Shown: piece by piece, positions 38,800 to 48,969 of the stretch
Layout of the letters: each line of letters begins with the position of its first letter
Position numbering within the stretch: the first letter of the stretch is position 1
DNA from: Spirabiliibacterium mucosae
GTDB lineage: Bacteria; Pseudomonadota; Gammaproteobacteria; Enterobacterales; Pasteurellaceae
Reading direction: 5' to 3'
Length of the DNA stretch: 60,353 nt
Assembly (NCBI RefSeq): GCF_014884965.1
Contig: NZ_JABTBO010000012.1
Span: 1 to 60,353 of the forward strand
The notes under the pieces: generated by a model
The model's input: only the letters and a program-made list of their open reading frames with translations
The model's database searches: none
What the model was told of the DNA's origin: nothing
Program-made: the position numbers and the translations under genes

Positions 38800-40038
38800 T
38801 TAGATTTTTTTGAAAATCAACGAGCCGTTGGTGCCACCAAAGCCAAAGGAGTTGTTCAACGCATACTCCAAGGTGACTTTGCGTGCTTTGTTGGCTACCA
38901 AGTCAAGCTTGACGGCTGGGTCTTGATTTTGCAAATTGATGGTCGGTGGCGCGATTTGATCACGCAGTGCCAAAATGGTGAAGATGGATTCCACTGCGCC
39001 TGCGGCACCTAACAGGTGGCCGGTCATGGATTTGGTGGAGCTGACCAAAATCGCCTCTTGATTATCAGCGAAGACAGTGGCCACGGCGGTGGCTTCAGCC
39101 ACATCCCCAGCTGGCGTTGAGGTGCCGTGGGCGTTGATGTAGCCAATTTGCTCAGGTTTTAATTGCGCATCATTAAGCGCGTTTTGCATCGCCAATGCTG
39201 CGCCTGCACCATCGGCTGGTGGGGAGGTCATGTGATAACCGTCACCACTCATGCCAAAGCCAACCAGTTCAGCGTAGATTTTCGCGCCACGGGCTTTGGC
39301 GTGTTCGTATTCTTCCAACACCACCACGCCAGCGCCATCACCGAGGACAAAACCATCGCGGTCAACATCCCACGGGCGGCTGGCTTGTTGCGGCGCGTCG
39401 TTGCGGGTAGATAATGCCCGCGCCGCGCCGAAGCCGGCAATGCCCAGAGCTGTGCTGGCTTTTTCAGCGCCGCCGGCGAGCATGGCATCCGCATCGCCAT
39501 AGGCAATCATGCGCGCGGCATGGCCAATATTGTGCACGCCTGAGGTGCAGGCGGTGGCGATGGTGATATTCGGGCCGTGGAGTTTGTAGTGGATAGACAA
39601 GTGGCCAGCCACCATATTCACGATGGTTGATGGCACAAAAAATGGGCTCACTTTGCGCGCGCCACCTTTGAGCAGGGCGTTGTGGTTTTCTTCAATCAGC
39701 CCCAAGCCGCCAATGCCAGAGCCGATAGCCACACCAATGCGATTGGCGTTAGCTTCAGTGACTTCAAGGCCCGCGTCTTCCATCGCTTGCATGCCAGCGG
39801 CAATGCCGTATTGGATAAACAAGTCCATTTTTTTCGCGTCTTTGCGCGAGATGTATTGCTCAGCGTTGAAGTCTTTGACTTGTGCTGCAAAGGTGGTGGT
39901 GTAATTGGTGGTATCAAAATTCTCGAGGGTGTTCACGCCACTTTTGCCGGCTAAAATGTTGTCCCAAGTTGAATTTACGTCATTACCCAAAGGGGTGATC
40001 ATCCCTAATCCAGTAACAACGACACGACGTTTTGACAT
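38800..40038 (-). CDS. fabF: 3-oxoacyl-ACP synthase II FabF
   Basis: Elongating beta-ketoacyl-ACP synthase. The 412 residues contain catalytic C164 (TACTSG) with later histidines in [11 protein letters not shown] and [13 protein letters not shown]. Located downstream of acpP in the fatty-acid operon. Confidence 0.97.
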   Translation of the reverse strand: MSKRRVVVTGLGMITPLGNDVNSTWDNILAGKSGVNTLENFDTTNYTTTFAAQVKDFNAEQYISRKDAKKMDLFIQYGIAAGMQAMEDAGLEVTEANANRIGVAIGSGIGGLGLIEENHNALLKGGARKVSPFFVPSTIVNMVAGHLSIHYKLHGPNITIATACTSGVHNIGHAARMIAYGDADAMLAGGAEKASTALGIAGFGAARALSTRNDAPQQASRPWDVDRDGFVLGDGAGVVVLEEYEHAKARGAKIYAELVGFGMSGDGYHMTSPPADGAGAALAMQNALNDAQLKPEQIGYINAHGTSTPAGDVAEATAVATVFADNQEAILVSSTKSMTGHLLGAAGAVESIFTILALRDQIAPPTINLQNQDPAVKLDLVANKARKVTLEYALNNSFGFGGTNGSLIFKKI

Positions 40039-40128
40039 AGTGTAGGCTCCGAGGGGAGTTGATGAATCGTTGGCAATGTTGGATAAAATTTAGGCGGTAT
40101 AAAAACCGCCCTTGTCATGTGCAACAGA

Positions 40129-40359
40129 TTATTGGTTGTTTTGAACGTAATCGATTGCAGATTGAACTGTTGTAATTTTTTCTGCTTCTTCATCTGGAAT
40201 TTCGATATCGAATTCTTCTTCTAAAGCCATTACAAGTTCAACGGTGTCAAGAGAGTCCGCGCCCAAATCTTCAACGAATGAAGCTTCAGGTTTCACTTCT
40301 TCTTCTTTAACGCCTAATTGCTCAACAATGATTTTTTTTACGCGTTCTTCAATGCTCAT
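40129..40359 (-). CDS. acpP: Acyl carrier protein
   Basis: 76 residues, highly acidic. The phosphopantetheine attachment serine is S36 in [23 protein letters not shown] precedes the ATG. AT-rich and without uptake signal, unlike its neighbours, as expected of a highly expressed gene under codon selection. Confidence 0.98.
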   Translation of the reverse strand: MSIEERVKKIIVEQLGVKEEEVKPEASFVEDLGADSLDTVELVMALEEEFDIEIPDEEAEKITTVQSAIDYVQNNQ

Positions 40360-40577
40360 TTTAAGTTTCCTATATTTTAATCGCCATCAGCGAGTAGATA
40401 AAAATCGTATGATAGTGTGTAACAAGTCAAACTTGCAGGGCATCCATTGTGCACTACATACTATGCAAATTTGGTTATCGGCTCAACGCGTTATAACCAA
40501 AATCGATACCGTGTTGAATTTTACCATTATCAAAGTGCGGTTGTCATCTTTTTCTTAAAGCGCCACCGCACTTTGGG
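40360..40577 (-). promoter_or_regulatory. fabG-acpP intergenic region
   Basis: A 218-base gap inside the fab cluster. It carries an inverted pair of uptake signals (40532-40541 and 40565-40574; loop of 23 bases) just after fabG that could terminate or attenuate, and AT-rich sequence before acpP where acpP probably has its own promoter, as in E. coli. Confidence 0.45.
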
Positions 40578-41306
40578 TTAGCTCATGTATAAGCCACCGT
40601 TGACGTGCAACGTGGTGCCCGTGATGTAGCCGGCCTCGTCGCTGGCCAAAAACGCCACCGCATTGGCAATGTCGGCCGCCTCACCCAAGCGCCCCGCGGG
40701 CACGTTGGCTAAAATGCCTTGTTTTTGCTCATCGGTTAAGGCGTCGGTCATGTCGGTGGCGATAAAGCCTGGCGCGACCACATTCACGGTGATGCCACGG
40801 CTGGCCACTTCATGGGCGAGGGATTTCGAAAAGCCAATTACGCCTGCTTTGGCGGCGCAATAATTCGCCTGGCCTGGGTTGCCCATTGAGCCGACCACCG
40901 AGCCGATGTTGATGATGCGGCCAAAGCGTTTTTTCATCATTGGGCGCAATACGGCTTTGCTCAAGTGGAAAATGGAATTGAGGTTGGTGGTGATGATATC
41001 GTTCCACTCTTCGTCTTTCATGCGCATCATCAAGTTGTCGCGTGTGATGCCCGCGTTGTTAACGAGAATATCAATCTCGCCGAGCGCACTTTTAATTTCT
41101 GCCAGCAATGCCTCGATGGAGGCAACGTCGGCCACGTTCACCACCATGCCGCGGCCGTGTTCGCCCAAGTAATCTGAAATGGCTTGTGCGCCTTTTTCAC
41201 TGGTGGCGGTGCCCACCACTGTGCAGCCGCGCGCGGCCAGCGCTTGTGCGATGGCTTTGCCGATGCCACGGCTGGCGCCGGTGACTAATGCGATTTTTCC
41301 TTGCAT
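40578..41306 (-). CDS. fabG: 3-oxoacyl-ACP reductase FabG
   Basis: NADPH-dependent SDR enzyme. The 242 residues show TGASRGIG (9-16), NNAG (83-86) and catalytic S136, Y149, K153. AAGGAGCAATC precedes the ATG, 9 bases after fabD. Confidence 0.97.
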   Translation of the reverse strand: MQGKIALVTGASRGIGKAIAQALAARGCTVVGTATSEKGAQAISDYLGEHGRGMVVNVADVASIEALLAEIKSALGEIDILVNNAGITRDNLMMRMKDEEWNDIITTNLNSIFHLSKAVLRPMMKKRFGRIINIGSVVGSMGNPGQANYCAAKAGVIGFSKSLAHEVASRGITVNVVAPGFIATDMTDALTDEQKQGILANVPAGRLGEAADIANAVAFLASDEAGYITGTTLHVNGGLYMS

Positions 41307-41315
41307 GATTGCTCC

Positions 41316-42257
41316 TTATTCCGCTAACACGCCGGCGGCTGCGTCAAGGGAGTTGACGTCGTTGACCGCGCAGGCGTCTAATGATTTGTTAATGCGTTTG
41401 GCAAGGCCTGTCAGCACTTTGCCTGGGCCCATTTCAACCAACACAGCCACACCTTGTGAGGCCATTTTTTCCACGCTTTCGCTCCAGCGCACAGGGCTGT
41501 AGAGTTGGCGCACAAGGGCGCTTCGGATATCGTCCGCGCTGGTTTGTTGTTTCACATCCACATTGTTGATAACAGGCACTTGAGGGGCTTTGAAGCTGAT
41601 GGAATCGAGCGCCACGGCCAGTTGGTCGGCGGCTGGTTTCATCAAAGCACAGTGGGATGGCACGCTCACCGCCAGTGGCAGTGCGCGTTTGGCGCCAGCG
41701 TCTTTGCACAACTGCGCAGCACGCTCAACCGCACTTTTGGCGCCGGCAATCACCACTTGCCCTGGTGAGTTAAAGTTGACGGCGGAAACCACCTCACCTT
41801 CGGCGGCTTTTTCACAGCAGTCAATAATGGTTTGATCATCAAGGCCGATGATGGCATACATCGCGCCAGTGCCTTGTGGCACGGCTTTTTGCATCAGGCG
41901 CCCACGCAGCTCAACGAGTTTGATCGCGTCTTGAAAATCAATCACGCCCGCGCACACCAGGGCGGAAAATTCGCCCAAGCTGTGGCCGGCCATCACGGCA
42001 GGTTTGAGATCAGGGTATTTTTCTTGCCACACGCGATACACCGCCACGCTGGCGGCCAATAGCGCTGGCTGAGTGCGCCAGGTTTGGTTTAATTCTTCCG
42101 CTTGGCCACTTTGCACCAGTGCCCACAAATCGTAGCCCAGCACGTCGCTGGCTTGTTTGAAGGTGTCTTCCACCACGTTATAGTGGCTGGCCAATTCGCC
42201 AAGCATGCCGATGGCTTGTGAGCCTTGGCCTGGGAAAACCATAGCAAATGTTTTCAT
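41316..42257 (-). CDS. fabD: Malonyl-CoA:ACP transacylase FabD
   Basis: Loads malonate on ACP. The 313 residues carry FPGQGSQ (8-14) and nucleophile S93 in GHSLGEFSAL. Between fabH and fabG in the operon. Confidence 0.97.
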   Translation of the reverse strand: MKTFAMVFPGQGSQAIGMLGELASHYNVVEDTFKQASDVLGYDLWALVQSGQAEELNQTWRTQPALLAASVAVYRVWQEKYPDLKPAVMAGHSLGEFSALVCAGVIDFQDAIKLVELRGRLMQKAVPQGTGAMYAIIGLDDQTIIDCCEKAAEGEVVSAVNFNSPGQVVIAGAKSAVERAAQLCKDAGAKRALPLAVSVPSHCALMKPAADQLAVALDSISFKAPQVPVINNVDVKQQTSADDIRSALVRQLYSPVRWSESVEKMASQGVAVLVEMGPGKVLTGLAKRINKSLDACAVNDVNSLDAAAGVLAE

Positions 42258-42293
42258 TTTTGTTCCTCGTTGTCTTTAAAACATAAAGTGCGG

Positions 42294-43250
42294 TTAAAAC
42301 CGCACTAATACTGAACCCCATGTCAACCCGCCGCCAAAGGCCTCCATCAGCACCAATTGGCCACGTTGAATGCGCCCGTCGCGCACCGCTTCGTCGAGCG
42401 CACTCGGAATGCTGCCGGCTGAGGTATTGCCGTGGCGGTCAAGGGTGACAACCACCTGCGACATGTCCATGTCGAGCTTTTTGGCCGTGGCGCTGATGAT
42501 GCGCAAATTGGCTTGATGAGGCACCAGCCAATCAATGTCGTGTTTTTCAAGGTTGTTTTGTTGCAAGGTTTCTTCCACCACGTTGGCCAGCTGGCGCACC
42601 GCGATTTTAAAGGTTTCGTTACCTTGCATATGCAAAAATTCAGGCGATGGCTCCTCACGGCTGCGGGTGGCTTGCTTAAGAGTCAAAATCTCGCTTTGGG
42701 TTGGGTCGCTGTGCAAATGAGTTGAGATAATGCCTGGCTCTTCGCTGGCGCTCAGCAGCACGGCGCCGGCACCATCACCGAATAAAATCACGGTGCCGCG
42801 GTCTTGCTCGTCCAACGCGCGAGAGAAAAGATCGGCGCCAATCACCAGCGCGTGTTTCACTTTGCCGGTGCGGATAAATTGGTCCGCCACGCTTAAGGCA
42901 TAAACAAAGCCCGAGCAGGCGGCGGCTAAATCAAAGGCGATAGCATCTTTAATGCCAAGCTCCAGCTGCACCGAGCAGGCCGCACTTGGAAAGGCGTGCT
43001 GATTGCTGGTGGTGGCAACTAAAATCAGGTCAACATCTTGTGCATTGAGCCGAGCCATCTCAAGGCAGTTGCGCGCGGCCTGGCTTGCCATGGTGACCAC
43101 GGTTTCGTCGGCTGCCGCGATACGGCGCTCACGGATGCCAGTGCGGGTGACAATCCACTCATCGGAGGTGTCAACCATCTTTTCTAAGTCCGCATTGGTT
43201 CGTTTATGCGATGGCAAGTAGCTGCCAGTTGCTAAAATTTTACTAAACAT
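42294..43250 (-). CDS. fabH: 3-oxoacyl-ACP synthase III FabH
   Basis: Initiates fatty-acid chains from acetyl-CoA and malonyl-ACP. I choose ATG 43250 (MFSKILATG) since AGGA lies five bases before it; ATG 43256 is too close to that site. 318 residues. C112 (AACSGF), histidine in VPHQANLRI and asparagine in [11 protein letters not shown] form the triad. Confidence 0.96.
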   Translation of the reverse strand: MFSKILATGSYLPSHKRTNADLEKMVDTSDEWIVTRTGIRERRIAAADETVVTMASQAARNCLEMARLNAQDVDLILVATTSNQHAFPSAACSVQLELGIKDAIAFDLAAACSGFVYALSVADQFIRTGKVKHALVIGADLFSRALDEQDRGTVILFGDGAGAVLLSASEEPGIISTHLHSDPTQSEILTLKQATRSREEPSPEFLHMQGNETFKIAVRQLANVVEETLQQNNLEKHDIDWLVPHQANLRIISATAKKLDMDMSQVVVTLDRHGNTSAGSIPSALDEAVRDGRIQRGQLVLMEAFGGGLTWGSVLVRF

Positions 43251-43268
43251 ACGCATCCTAAGATGTTG

Positions 43269-44321
43269 TTATGCCTGCTCTTCACGCGCGGGTGTGGCAC
43301 AGCTGAGCTCAAGGCCTTGCTGAATTTGTTGCACAATGTTTGACCGCACTTGCCATTTTGCCTGTTCGATGGCGTGCAAAAAGGCCCGTTGATTGGCGCT
43401 GCCGTGGCTTTTCACCACCACCGCGGTGAGCCCGAGCAACGAGGCGCCGTTGTAAAGATCAGGGTTGAATTGTTTAAATTGCGGCAAGTAGCGAGAAAGC
43501 GCCCACTTCCCGAGTTTTTTTAATCCTTTTTTTATCACAGATGGGGAGTGATTGCCACTTTTGAATAAGGAAAGAATATTTTTTGCGCTGCCTTCAAGGG
43601 TTTTCAGCGCGATGTTGCCGGCAAAGCCGTCGGCGACAATCACATCGGCCACGCCATTGAGCAGCAAATTGCCCTCAATGTAGCCGACATAATTGAGCTG
43701 CGTGGTTTGGTGAATGAGCGCGGCCGCCTCGCGAATATTTTTCAAGCCTTTGAGCTCTTCAATCCCGATGTTGAGCAGCGCCACGCGTGGGTAGACCAGC
43801 TGGAGCTGGTTTTCGGCATAAATCGCACCCATTTGCGCAAATTGCGTTAGCACCTGCGCCGAGCAATCAATGTTGGCACCAAGGTCAAGCATCACGCTTT
43901 GTTTGCCCTCAATGGTCGGGATAACCGAAATCAACGCCGGGCGAATGATCCCAGGCAGCGGCTGCAAAATCACCTTTGCCAGCCCCATCAGCACCGCGGT
44001 GTCGCCAGCGCTAACACACGCCATGGCTTTGCCATCACGCACCGCTTCAATCGCCAAGCGCATGGAGCTGCCTTTGGAACGGCGCAGTGCCATTGAAAGG
44101 CCTTGATCGTTTTTCACCACGCGATCGCAATGATAAAGGGTGATACGCTGCTTGAGCTCAGCTGAGCAGTGGTCAAAAAAAGGGGTGATTTGTTGGCTGT
44201 CGCCGAATAAAAGAAGGCTAAGCGTTGGATCACTTTCCAATGCTTGCAGGGCTGCAGGGCAGGTAACACGGGGACCAAAGTCCCCGCCCATCATATCTAA
44301 CGCGAGGGTTAGACGAGTCAA
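43269..44321 (-). CDS. plsX: Phosphate acyltransferase PlsX
   Basis: Converts acyl-ACP to acyl-phosphate at the start of phospholipid synthesis. 350 residues beginning MTRLTLALDMMGGDFGP, the family signature, with ADGFAGNIALKTLEG in the C-terminal half. Between rpmF and fabH as in E. coli. Confidence 0.96.
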   Translation of the reverse strand: MTRLTLALDMMGGDFGPRVTCPAALQALESDPTLSLLLFGDSQQITPFFDHCSAELKQRITLYHCDRVVKNDQGLSMALRRSKGSSMRLAIEAVRDGKAMACVSAGDTAVLMGLAKVILQPLPGIIRPALISVIPTIEGKQSVMLDLGANIDCSAQVLTQFAQMGAIYAENQLQLVYPRVALLNIGIEELKGLKNIREAAALIHQTTQLNYVGYIEGNLLLNGVADVIVADGFAGNIALKTLEGSAKNILSLFKSGNHSPSVIKKGLKKLGKWALSRYLPQFKQFNPDLYNGASLLGLTAVVVKSHGSANQRAFLHAIEQAKWQVRSNIVQQIQQGLELSCATPAREEQA

Positions 44322-44345
44322 TTGCGTGCCTTAAAGAATCAATAA

Positions 44346-44516
44346 TTATTTATTGATCACTTTACGACCACGGTAGTAACCGTCAGCAGTGACGTGATGA
44401 CGCAAATGGGTTTCACCTGTTTCTTTATCAATTGAAACAGCTGCAGTGGTTAAGGCATCATGTGAACGACGCATGTCACGACGTGCGCGAGATTTTTTGT
44501 TTTGTTGAACAGCCAT
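44346..44516 (-). CDS. rpmF: 50S ribosomal protein L32
   Basis: A 56-residue gene. The reading is [20 protein letters not shown]... ending GRKVINK. It lies between yceD and plsX, its conserved position. AGGAGTATAGCC precedes the ATG. No zinc-binding cysteines, as in other gamma-proteobacterial L32. Confidence 0.96.
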   Translation of the reverse strand: MAVQQNKKSRARRDMRRSHDALTTAAVSIDKETGETHLRHHVTADGYYRGRKVINK

Positions 44517-44532
44517 TGGCTATACTCCTAAA

Positions 44533-45057
44533 TTACTTATGCTTTTTTAAATTAGCTAATACAGCGAACGGGTTTGGTTTTTCCGCATCGGCGGGCAATT
44601 CGCCAAAAACCTGTTCAGCCACGGACACTTCACAGTGTTCTAGGTTATGCTTTGGAACAAGTGGTAGTGCAAGGATTAACTCATCTTCCACCACGTCGAG
44701 CAAATCTACTTCCCCAAATTCGTTGATCTCAAGGGGTTCGTAGTACTCAGGTAGTTTATCTGCCTGATCCTGATTTGACACCGGCGAGTATTGAAATTCA
44801 CTCTCCAGCGCCACTTGAAAAGGTTTTCCACAACGTTGACAAATCAGCTCAACCTCAACCTTTGCCGCACCTTTAATCACAACCAAGCGCTGCGGGTCAA
44901 TGTCAAACGTGATTGTCGCTTGTGCATCACTTAACACGCGATGAACACTGCTTGCCAAGCGCGCAAGTTGAGTTGGCGCATAGTAGCCAGTGTAGTCCAA
45001 TCGCCGTTGTGCAGCTTTGATTGGATCGACAGTCAGGGGAAGTTTAACCTTTTGCAT
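44533..45057 (-). CDS. yceD: 23S rRNA accumulation protein YceD (DUF177)
   Basis: 174-residue cytoplasmic protein whose E. coli homologue is needed for normal 23S rRNA levels. Typical features are [16 protein letters not shown] at the N terminus, C-rC in [11 protein letters not shown] (about 92-102) and a C-terminal [12 protein letters not shown]. First gene of the yceD-rpmF-plsX-fabHDG-acpP-fabF cluster. Confidence 0.92.
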   Translation of the reverse strand: MQKVKLPLTVDPIKAAQRRLDYTGYYAPTQLARLASSVHRVLSDAQATITFDIDPQRLVVIKGAAKVEVELICQRCGKPFQVALESEFQYSPVSNQDQADKLPEYYEPLEINEFGEVDLLDVVEDELILALPLVPKHNLEHCEVSVAEQVFGELPADAEKPNPFAVLANLKKHK

Positions 45058-45221
45058 AGGGAGCGCATATTAACCGCACAGCGCAAAATAGTCAAAGATT
45101 TTTTGTCAAAATTCACACACAGGGAATAAAAAAGGCAAAGTGCGGTTTGCCACGCCTTGGGCTTGAAATGGCAAAATTCACCCCCATATTCTCCCTATCT
45201 GCTTGATTAACGGAGATGCCG

Positions 45222-46124
45222 ATGACTTATTTTGACCGTGTGAAAATTGCTTTTCATTACCTGCTCCCGCAATTGCCGCTCACCCGCTTAGCGGGCTGGT
45301 TTGCGCAAAAAGAGTGGGGCGCGCTCACCCATGGGGTGATCAAGCTCTTTAGCTGGAAGTATAACATCAACTGGCACGAGGCGGAAAAGCCAAACCCGAC
45401 AGATTACGCCAGCTTTAATGACTTTTTTATCCGCAAGCTCAACGCCGACGCGCGCCCAATCGACCAGCGCGATGTGGCGGTGTTCCCCGCCGATGGGCAT
45501 ATCAGTGAGCTTGGCGCAATTGAGCGCGGGCAGCTGCTGCAAGCCAAAGGGCACTATTTTTCCCTTGCTGACTTGCTGGCCGGCGATGAAAGTGCGGTTG
45601 CAGATTTTGAACAAGGGCAGTTTGCCACCGTTTATCTCTCACCGCGGGATTACCACCGTGTACACATGCCTGTGGCTGGCACCTTGCGCAAAATGACCTA
45701 TGTGCCGGGCATGCTGTTTTCCGTCAACCCATTTTTAGGCGAGCACATCCCGAATTTGTTTGCGCGCAATGAGCGGGTGATTTGCCAGTTTGACACCAAA
45801 TTTGGCCCGATGGTGCAAATTTTGGTGGGCGCGACCATCACCGCCAGCATGAGCACCACTTGGGCGGGGGTGATCAACCCACCGCGCACAGCTCAGGTGC
45901 AAAGTTGGGATTACCCAAGCGAGGGCGAAGGCGCAATCCGCCTTGAAAAAGGTGAAGAAATGGGCGCATTTCGCTTAGGCTCAACGGTGATCACGCTATT
46001 TGCTAAAGACGCCGTGGATTTATTACCGCACTTTGCCGCGGGCAGCGCAGTGCAAATGGGGCAAGCGATGAGTGCGCCGAAAACAACCGATTCAACTAAC
46101 GACAACCAAAAGGACACACTATGA
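45222..46124 (+). CDS. psd: Phosphatidylserine decarboxylase proenzyme
   Basis: Makes phosphatidylethanolamine. I prefer ATG 45222 (MTYFDRVKIAFHYLLPQ) with CGGAG upstream to the ATG two codons earlier; 300 residues. The self-cleavage motif LGST has pyruvoyl-forming S254. Catalytic regions FPADGHIS and YLSPRDYHRVHMP are present. Overlaps fklB by 4 bases. Confidence 0.95.
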   Translation: MTYFDRVKIAFHYLLPQLPLTRLAGWFAQKEWGALTHGVIKLFSWKYNINWHEAEKPNPTDYASFNDFFIRKLNADARPIDQRDVAVFPADGHISELGAIERGQLLQAKGHYFSLADLLAGDESAVADFEQGQFATVYLSPRDYHRVHMPVAGTLRKMTYVPGMLFSVNPFLGEHIPNLFARNERVICQFDTKFGPMVQILVGATITASMSTTWAGVINPPRTAQVQSWDYPSEGEGAIRLEKGEEMGAFRLGSTVITLFAKDAVDLLPHFAAGSAVQMGQAMSAPKTTDSTNDNQKDTL

Positions 46125-46750
46125 CCGATTTTTTCAACAACGTGAAACTCGACACAACAGAACAACAAGGCAGCTACGGCATTGGGCTGCAAATTGGCCA
46201 ACAGCTGTTGCAAAGCCAACTGAGCGTGAATGTTGAAGCCGTGGCAAAAGGCATTTTTGACGTACTTAACCAAAACCCGCCAGCGGCCGACCTCAACGCC
46301 GTGGGCCAAGCGCTGCACCAAATGGAGCAAGTGGCGCGTGAACGCCAACAAGCGCAATTTAAAGAAATTGAAGCCGCGGGCAAAGCCTTTTTAGAGGAAA
46401 ACAAACAAGCCGACGGCGTGAAAGTGACCGACAGCGGCTTGCAATACCAAGTGTTAACTGAAGACAACGGCAAAGTGCCAAGCGCGAGTGACACTGTGCG
46501 CGTGCACTACACCGGCAGCCTGCCAGATGGGACCGTGTTTGACAGCTCCGTGCAACGCGGCCAGCCGGCTGAATTCCCGGTCAATGGCGTGATCAAAGGC
46601 TGGACAGAAGCGTTGACCATGATGCCAGTGGGCTCAAAATGGCGCTTGGTGATCCCACACGAGCTGGCCTACGGCGAGCGCGGCGCGGGCAATGCCATCC
46701 CGCCATTTAGCACCTTGGTATTTGAAGTGGAGCTGCTTGACGTGCTCTAA
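46121..46750 (+). CDS. fklB: FKBP-type peptidyl-prolyl isomerase FklB
   Basis: 209-residue FKBP22-like protein without signal peptide. The N-terminal dimerisation domain (about 1-90) is linked by a long helix to a C-terminal FKBP domain (about 105-209) with VRVHYTGSLPDGTVFDSS, VIKGWTEAL and AYGERGAGNAIPP. Four-base overlap (ATGA) with psd indicates coupling. Confidence 0.93.
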   Translation: MTDFFNNVKLDTTEQQGSYGIGLQIGQQLLQSQLSVNVEAVAKGIFDVLNQNPPAADLNAVGQALHQMEQVARERQQAQFKEIEAAGKAFLEENKQADGVKVTDSGLQYQVLTEDNGKVPSASDTVRVHYTGSLPDGTVFDSSVQRGQPAEFPVNGVIKGWTEALTMMPVGSKWRLVIPHELAYGERGAGNAIPPFSTLVFEVELLDVL

Positions 46751-46766
46751 CCGCACTTTGATGTTC

Positions 46767-46803
46767 AAAAAGCAAAATGAGTTGGATCATTTTGCTTTTT
46801 TTA
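46767..46803 (+). terminator. Terminator after fklB
   Basis: AAAAAGCAAAATGA (46767-46780) and TCATTTTGCTTTTT (46787-46800) form a 14-pair stem with six-base loop and T tail. Confidence 0.92.
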
Positions 46804-46930
46804 TGCGAAAAAGAAAATATGCGTTAAATCAAATTTTCGTGAATTACCACTTGCCAGCTACCTTAAATTGAGTACGATCGCCTCAAGATTATTCCATCTG
46901 ACCATTTTTTCAAATCATTAAGGGACCACT

Positions 46931-48262
46931 ATGTTATATCTTGAGTTTTTATTCTTGCTGGTGATGCTCTACACTGGCAGCCGCTTTGGCGGCATTGGGC
47001 TTGGCGTGGTGTCAGGCATTGGCTTGGTGATCGAAGTGTTCATCTTGCGCATGCCGCCAACTTCACCGCCGATCAACGTGATGTTAATTATCATTGCGGT
47101 GGTCACCTGCGCCTCGATTCTTGAAGCGGCAGGCGGCTTGAAATACATGCTGCAAATTGCAGAGCGCATTTTGCGCAGCAACCCAAAACGCGTGACCATT
47201 CTCGGCCCATTGGTGACCTACACCATGACATTGATGCTCGGCACAGGCCATGCGGTTTACACCATCATGCCAATCATTGGTGATGTGGCGTTGAAAAACA
47301 ACATCCGCCCAGAGCGCCCAATGGCGGCGGCGTCTGTTTCCTCACAATTGGGGATCACTGGCAGCCCAATTTCGGCCGCGGTGGTGTATTACCTCGGCCA
47401 AGTGGTGAAAGTGCCAGGCTTTGAGCACATCACCTTGGTGACGATTGTGGCCGTGACCATTCCTGCCACCTTGCTCGGCACCATCGCGCTGTCGCTCTAC
47501 AGCCTGCGCCGCGGCAAAGAGCTGCAAGACGACCCAGAATATCAACGTCGCTTGCAAGATCCAGTGTGGCGTGAGCGCATTGCCAACACCACCAGCACCA
47601 CGCTTAACGAGCAGCTGCCAGACTCTGCCCGCAACGCCGTGTTGCTGTTTATCCTCGCGTTGGTCTCCATCGTGATTGTGGCGGTGATGCCTGAAATCCG
47701 CACCTTGGGCGATGCTGAAAAACCGGTTTCCATGACCCTTATCATCCAAATGATGATGCTCGCTTTTGGGGGTATTATCATGATCGCCACCAAAACTCAC
47801 CCACAAAATGTGCCTAACGGCGTGGTGTTTAAATCGGGCATGGTGGCCGCAATTGCGATTTTCGGGATTGCGTGGATGAGTGATACTTACTTTAGCTACG
47901 CGATGCCATCGTTCAAAGCCGGTGTGACCGAAATGGTAGAATCCTACCCATGGACATTCGCCTTCGCGCTGTTTGCTGTGTCTGTTGTGATCAACAGCCA
48001 AGCGGCCACCGCGCGGATGATGCTGCCAGTGGGCCTAGCCATCGGCTTGCCTGTGCCGCTGTTGATCGGCTTGATGCCAGCAACCTACGGATACTTCTTT
48101 ATCCCGAACTATCCGTCAGACATCGCCACCATCAACTTTGATGTCACCGGCACCACCAAAATCGGCAAATTCTACTTCAACCACAGCTTTATGGCGCCAG
48201 GTTTGGTCGGCGTGGTTGTGGCGTGCTTGGTGGGTTATACCATCGCTTACGCTATTATTTAA
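46931..48262 (+). CDS. dcuB: Anaerobic C4-dicarboxylate transporter of the DcuA/DcuB family
   Basis: Inner-membrane exchanger (for example fumarate/succinate) used in fumarate respiration. The 443 residues are mainly hydrophobic helices. Family blocks include TFTMTLMLGTGH-like YTMTLMLGTGHAVYTIMPII, SSQLGITGSPISAA and MPATYGYFFIPNYPSDIA. DcuA and DcuB are difficult to separate here; the single Haemophilus member is usually called DcuB. Upstream 180 bases hold a terminator and a weak FNR-like element. ACC/AAGGGACC precedes the ATG. Confidence 0.93.
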   Translation: MLYLEFLFLLVMLYTGSRFGGIGLGVVSGIGLVIEVFILRMPPTSPPINVMLIIIAVVTCASILEAAGGLKYMLQIAERILRSNPKRVTILGPLVTYTMTLMLGTGHAVYTIMPIIGDVALKNNIRPERPMAAASVSSQLGITGSPISAAVVYYLGQVVKVPGFEHITLVTIVAVTIPATLLGTIALSLYSLRRGKELQDDPEYQRRLQDPVWRERIANTTSTTLNEQLPDSARNAVLLFILALVSIVIVAVMPEIRTLGDAEKPVSMTLIIQMMMLAFGGIIMIATKTHPQNVPNGVVFKSGMVAAIAIFGIAWMSDTYFSYAMPSFKAGVTEMVESYPWTFAFALFAVSVVINSQAATARMMLPVGLAIGLPVPLLIGLMPATYGYFFIPNYPSDIATINFDVTGTTKIGKFYFNHSFMAPGLVGVVVACLVGYTIAYAII

Positions 48263-48317
48263 GCGAAATGTCCAGAGAAAAGTGCGGTCGTCAGGCCGCC
48301 TTTTTTTACCCTGAACT

Positions 48318-48336
48318 AATAATTACAACAATTCTC
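48318..48336 (+). promoter_or_regulatory. Fur-box-like element
   Basis: AATAATTACAACAATTCTC matches the 19-base Fur consensus at 13 positions by my alignment. It lies about 70 bases upstream of the PepSY-type membrane gene. Confidence 0.5.
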
Positions 48337-48408
48337 ATTTACTTTTGTGTGGGTTTTTTCTAGAATAGCGATCCTTTCATTTCGTTATAATCACAAAAGG
48401 TAATTTCC

Positions 48409-48921
48409 ATGAGTAAAAACACTCGCCAGTGGATGCGCACGCTGCATCGCTACGCTGGCTTTTCTATGCTGTTTGTTATGCTGCTTTATGGCGTCACGGG
48501 CATCATTTTAGGCTACCGCGACACCGACATTTTCCGCCACGAGGTGCACTTTGTGCAAACCCTTGAACCGCACTTAGATGCCGAAGCGCTGGGCAAAGCG
48601 GTGAAAATCAAAAACCTCAAAATTGAGCGCCAGCAAGGTGATGTGGCCTATTTCAAACAAGGCAGCTACAACGTGGCCACAGGCGAGGCGGATTACAAAG
48701 ATATGCGCTACCCACGCATTTTAGATGAGCTGATTAACCTGCACAAAGCCAACTCAAAATACGCCTACTCGCCACTGAATATCTTTTTCGCGATTGCGTT
48801 GATCTTTTTTGTCATCAGTTCGATTTGGATGATCCCAACCGGCCACAAGGGGCGCAAAATCAGCATTGGCTTGATTGCCTTTAGCTTGATTTTGGTCACC
48901 GTGGTGGTGCTAACCGACTAA
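48409..48921 (+). CDS. Small PepSY-associated membrane protein
   Basis: A 170-residue protein with an N-terminal membrane segment (HRYAGFSMLFVMLLYGVTGIIL, about 14-35), a soluble region (about 37-125) and two C-terminal segments (about 127-145 and 152-168). This is the arrangement of short PepSY-associated TM proteins, often near iron uptake genes. The Fur-like box upstream fits iron control. AAGGTAATTTCC precedes the ATG. Precise function unknown. Confidence 0.75.
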   Translation: MSKNTRQWMRTLHRYAGFSMLFVMLLYGVTGIILGYRDTDIFRHEVHFVQTLEPHLDAEALGKAVKIKNLKIERQQGDVAYFKQGSYNVATGEADYKDMRYPRILDELINLHKANSKYAYSPLNIFFAIALIFFVISSIWMIPTGHKGRKISIGLIAFSLILVTVVVLTD

Positions 48922-48939
48922 CCCACCGCACCTTGATTG

Positions 48940-48969
48940 ACCGCACTTTACTCAAAGTGCGGTTTTTTT
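48940..48969. terminator. Uptake-signal inverted pair between PepSY gene and modD
   Basis: ACCGCACTTT (48940-48949), loop ACTC, AAAGTGCGGT (48954-48963), then Ts to 48969, overlapping the modD stop codon on the opposite strand. Confidence 0.8.

Noticed and set aside
46868-46886. FNR-like element TTGAGTACGATCGC before the dicarboxylate transporter
   Set aside because: Only the TTGA and ATC cores match and the better inverted repeat (TTGAG/CTCAA) has nine bases between arms rather than four.
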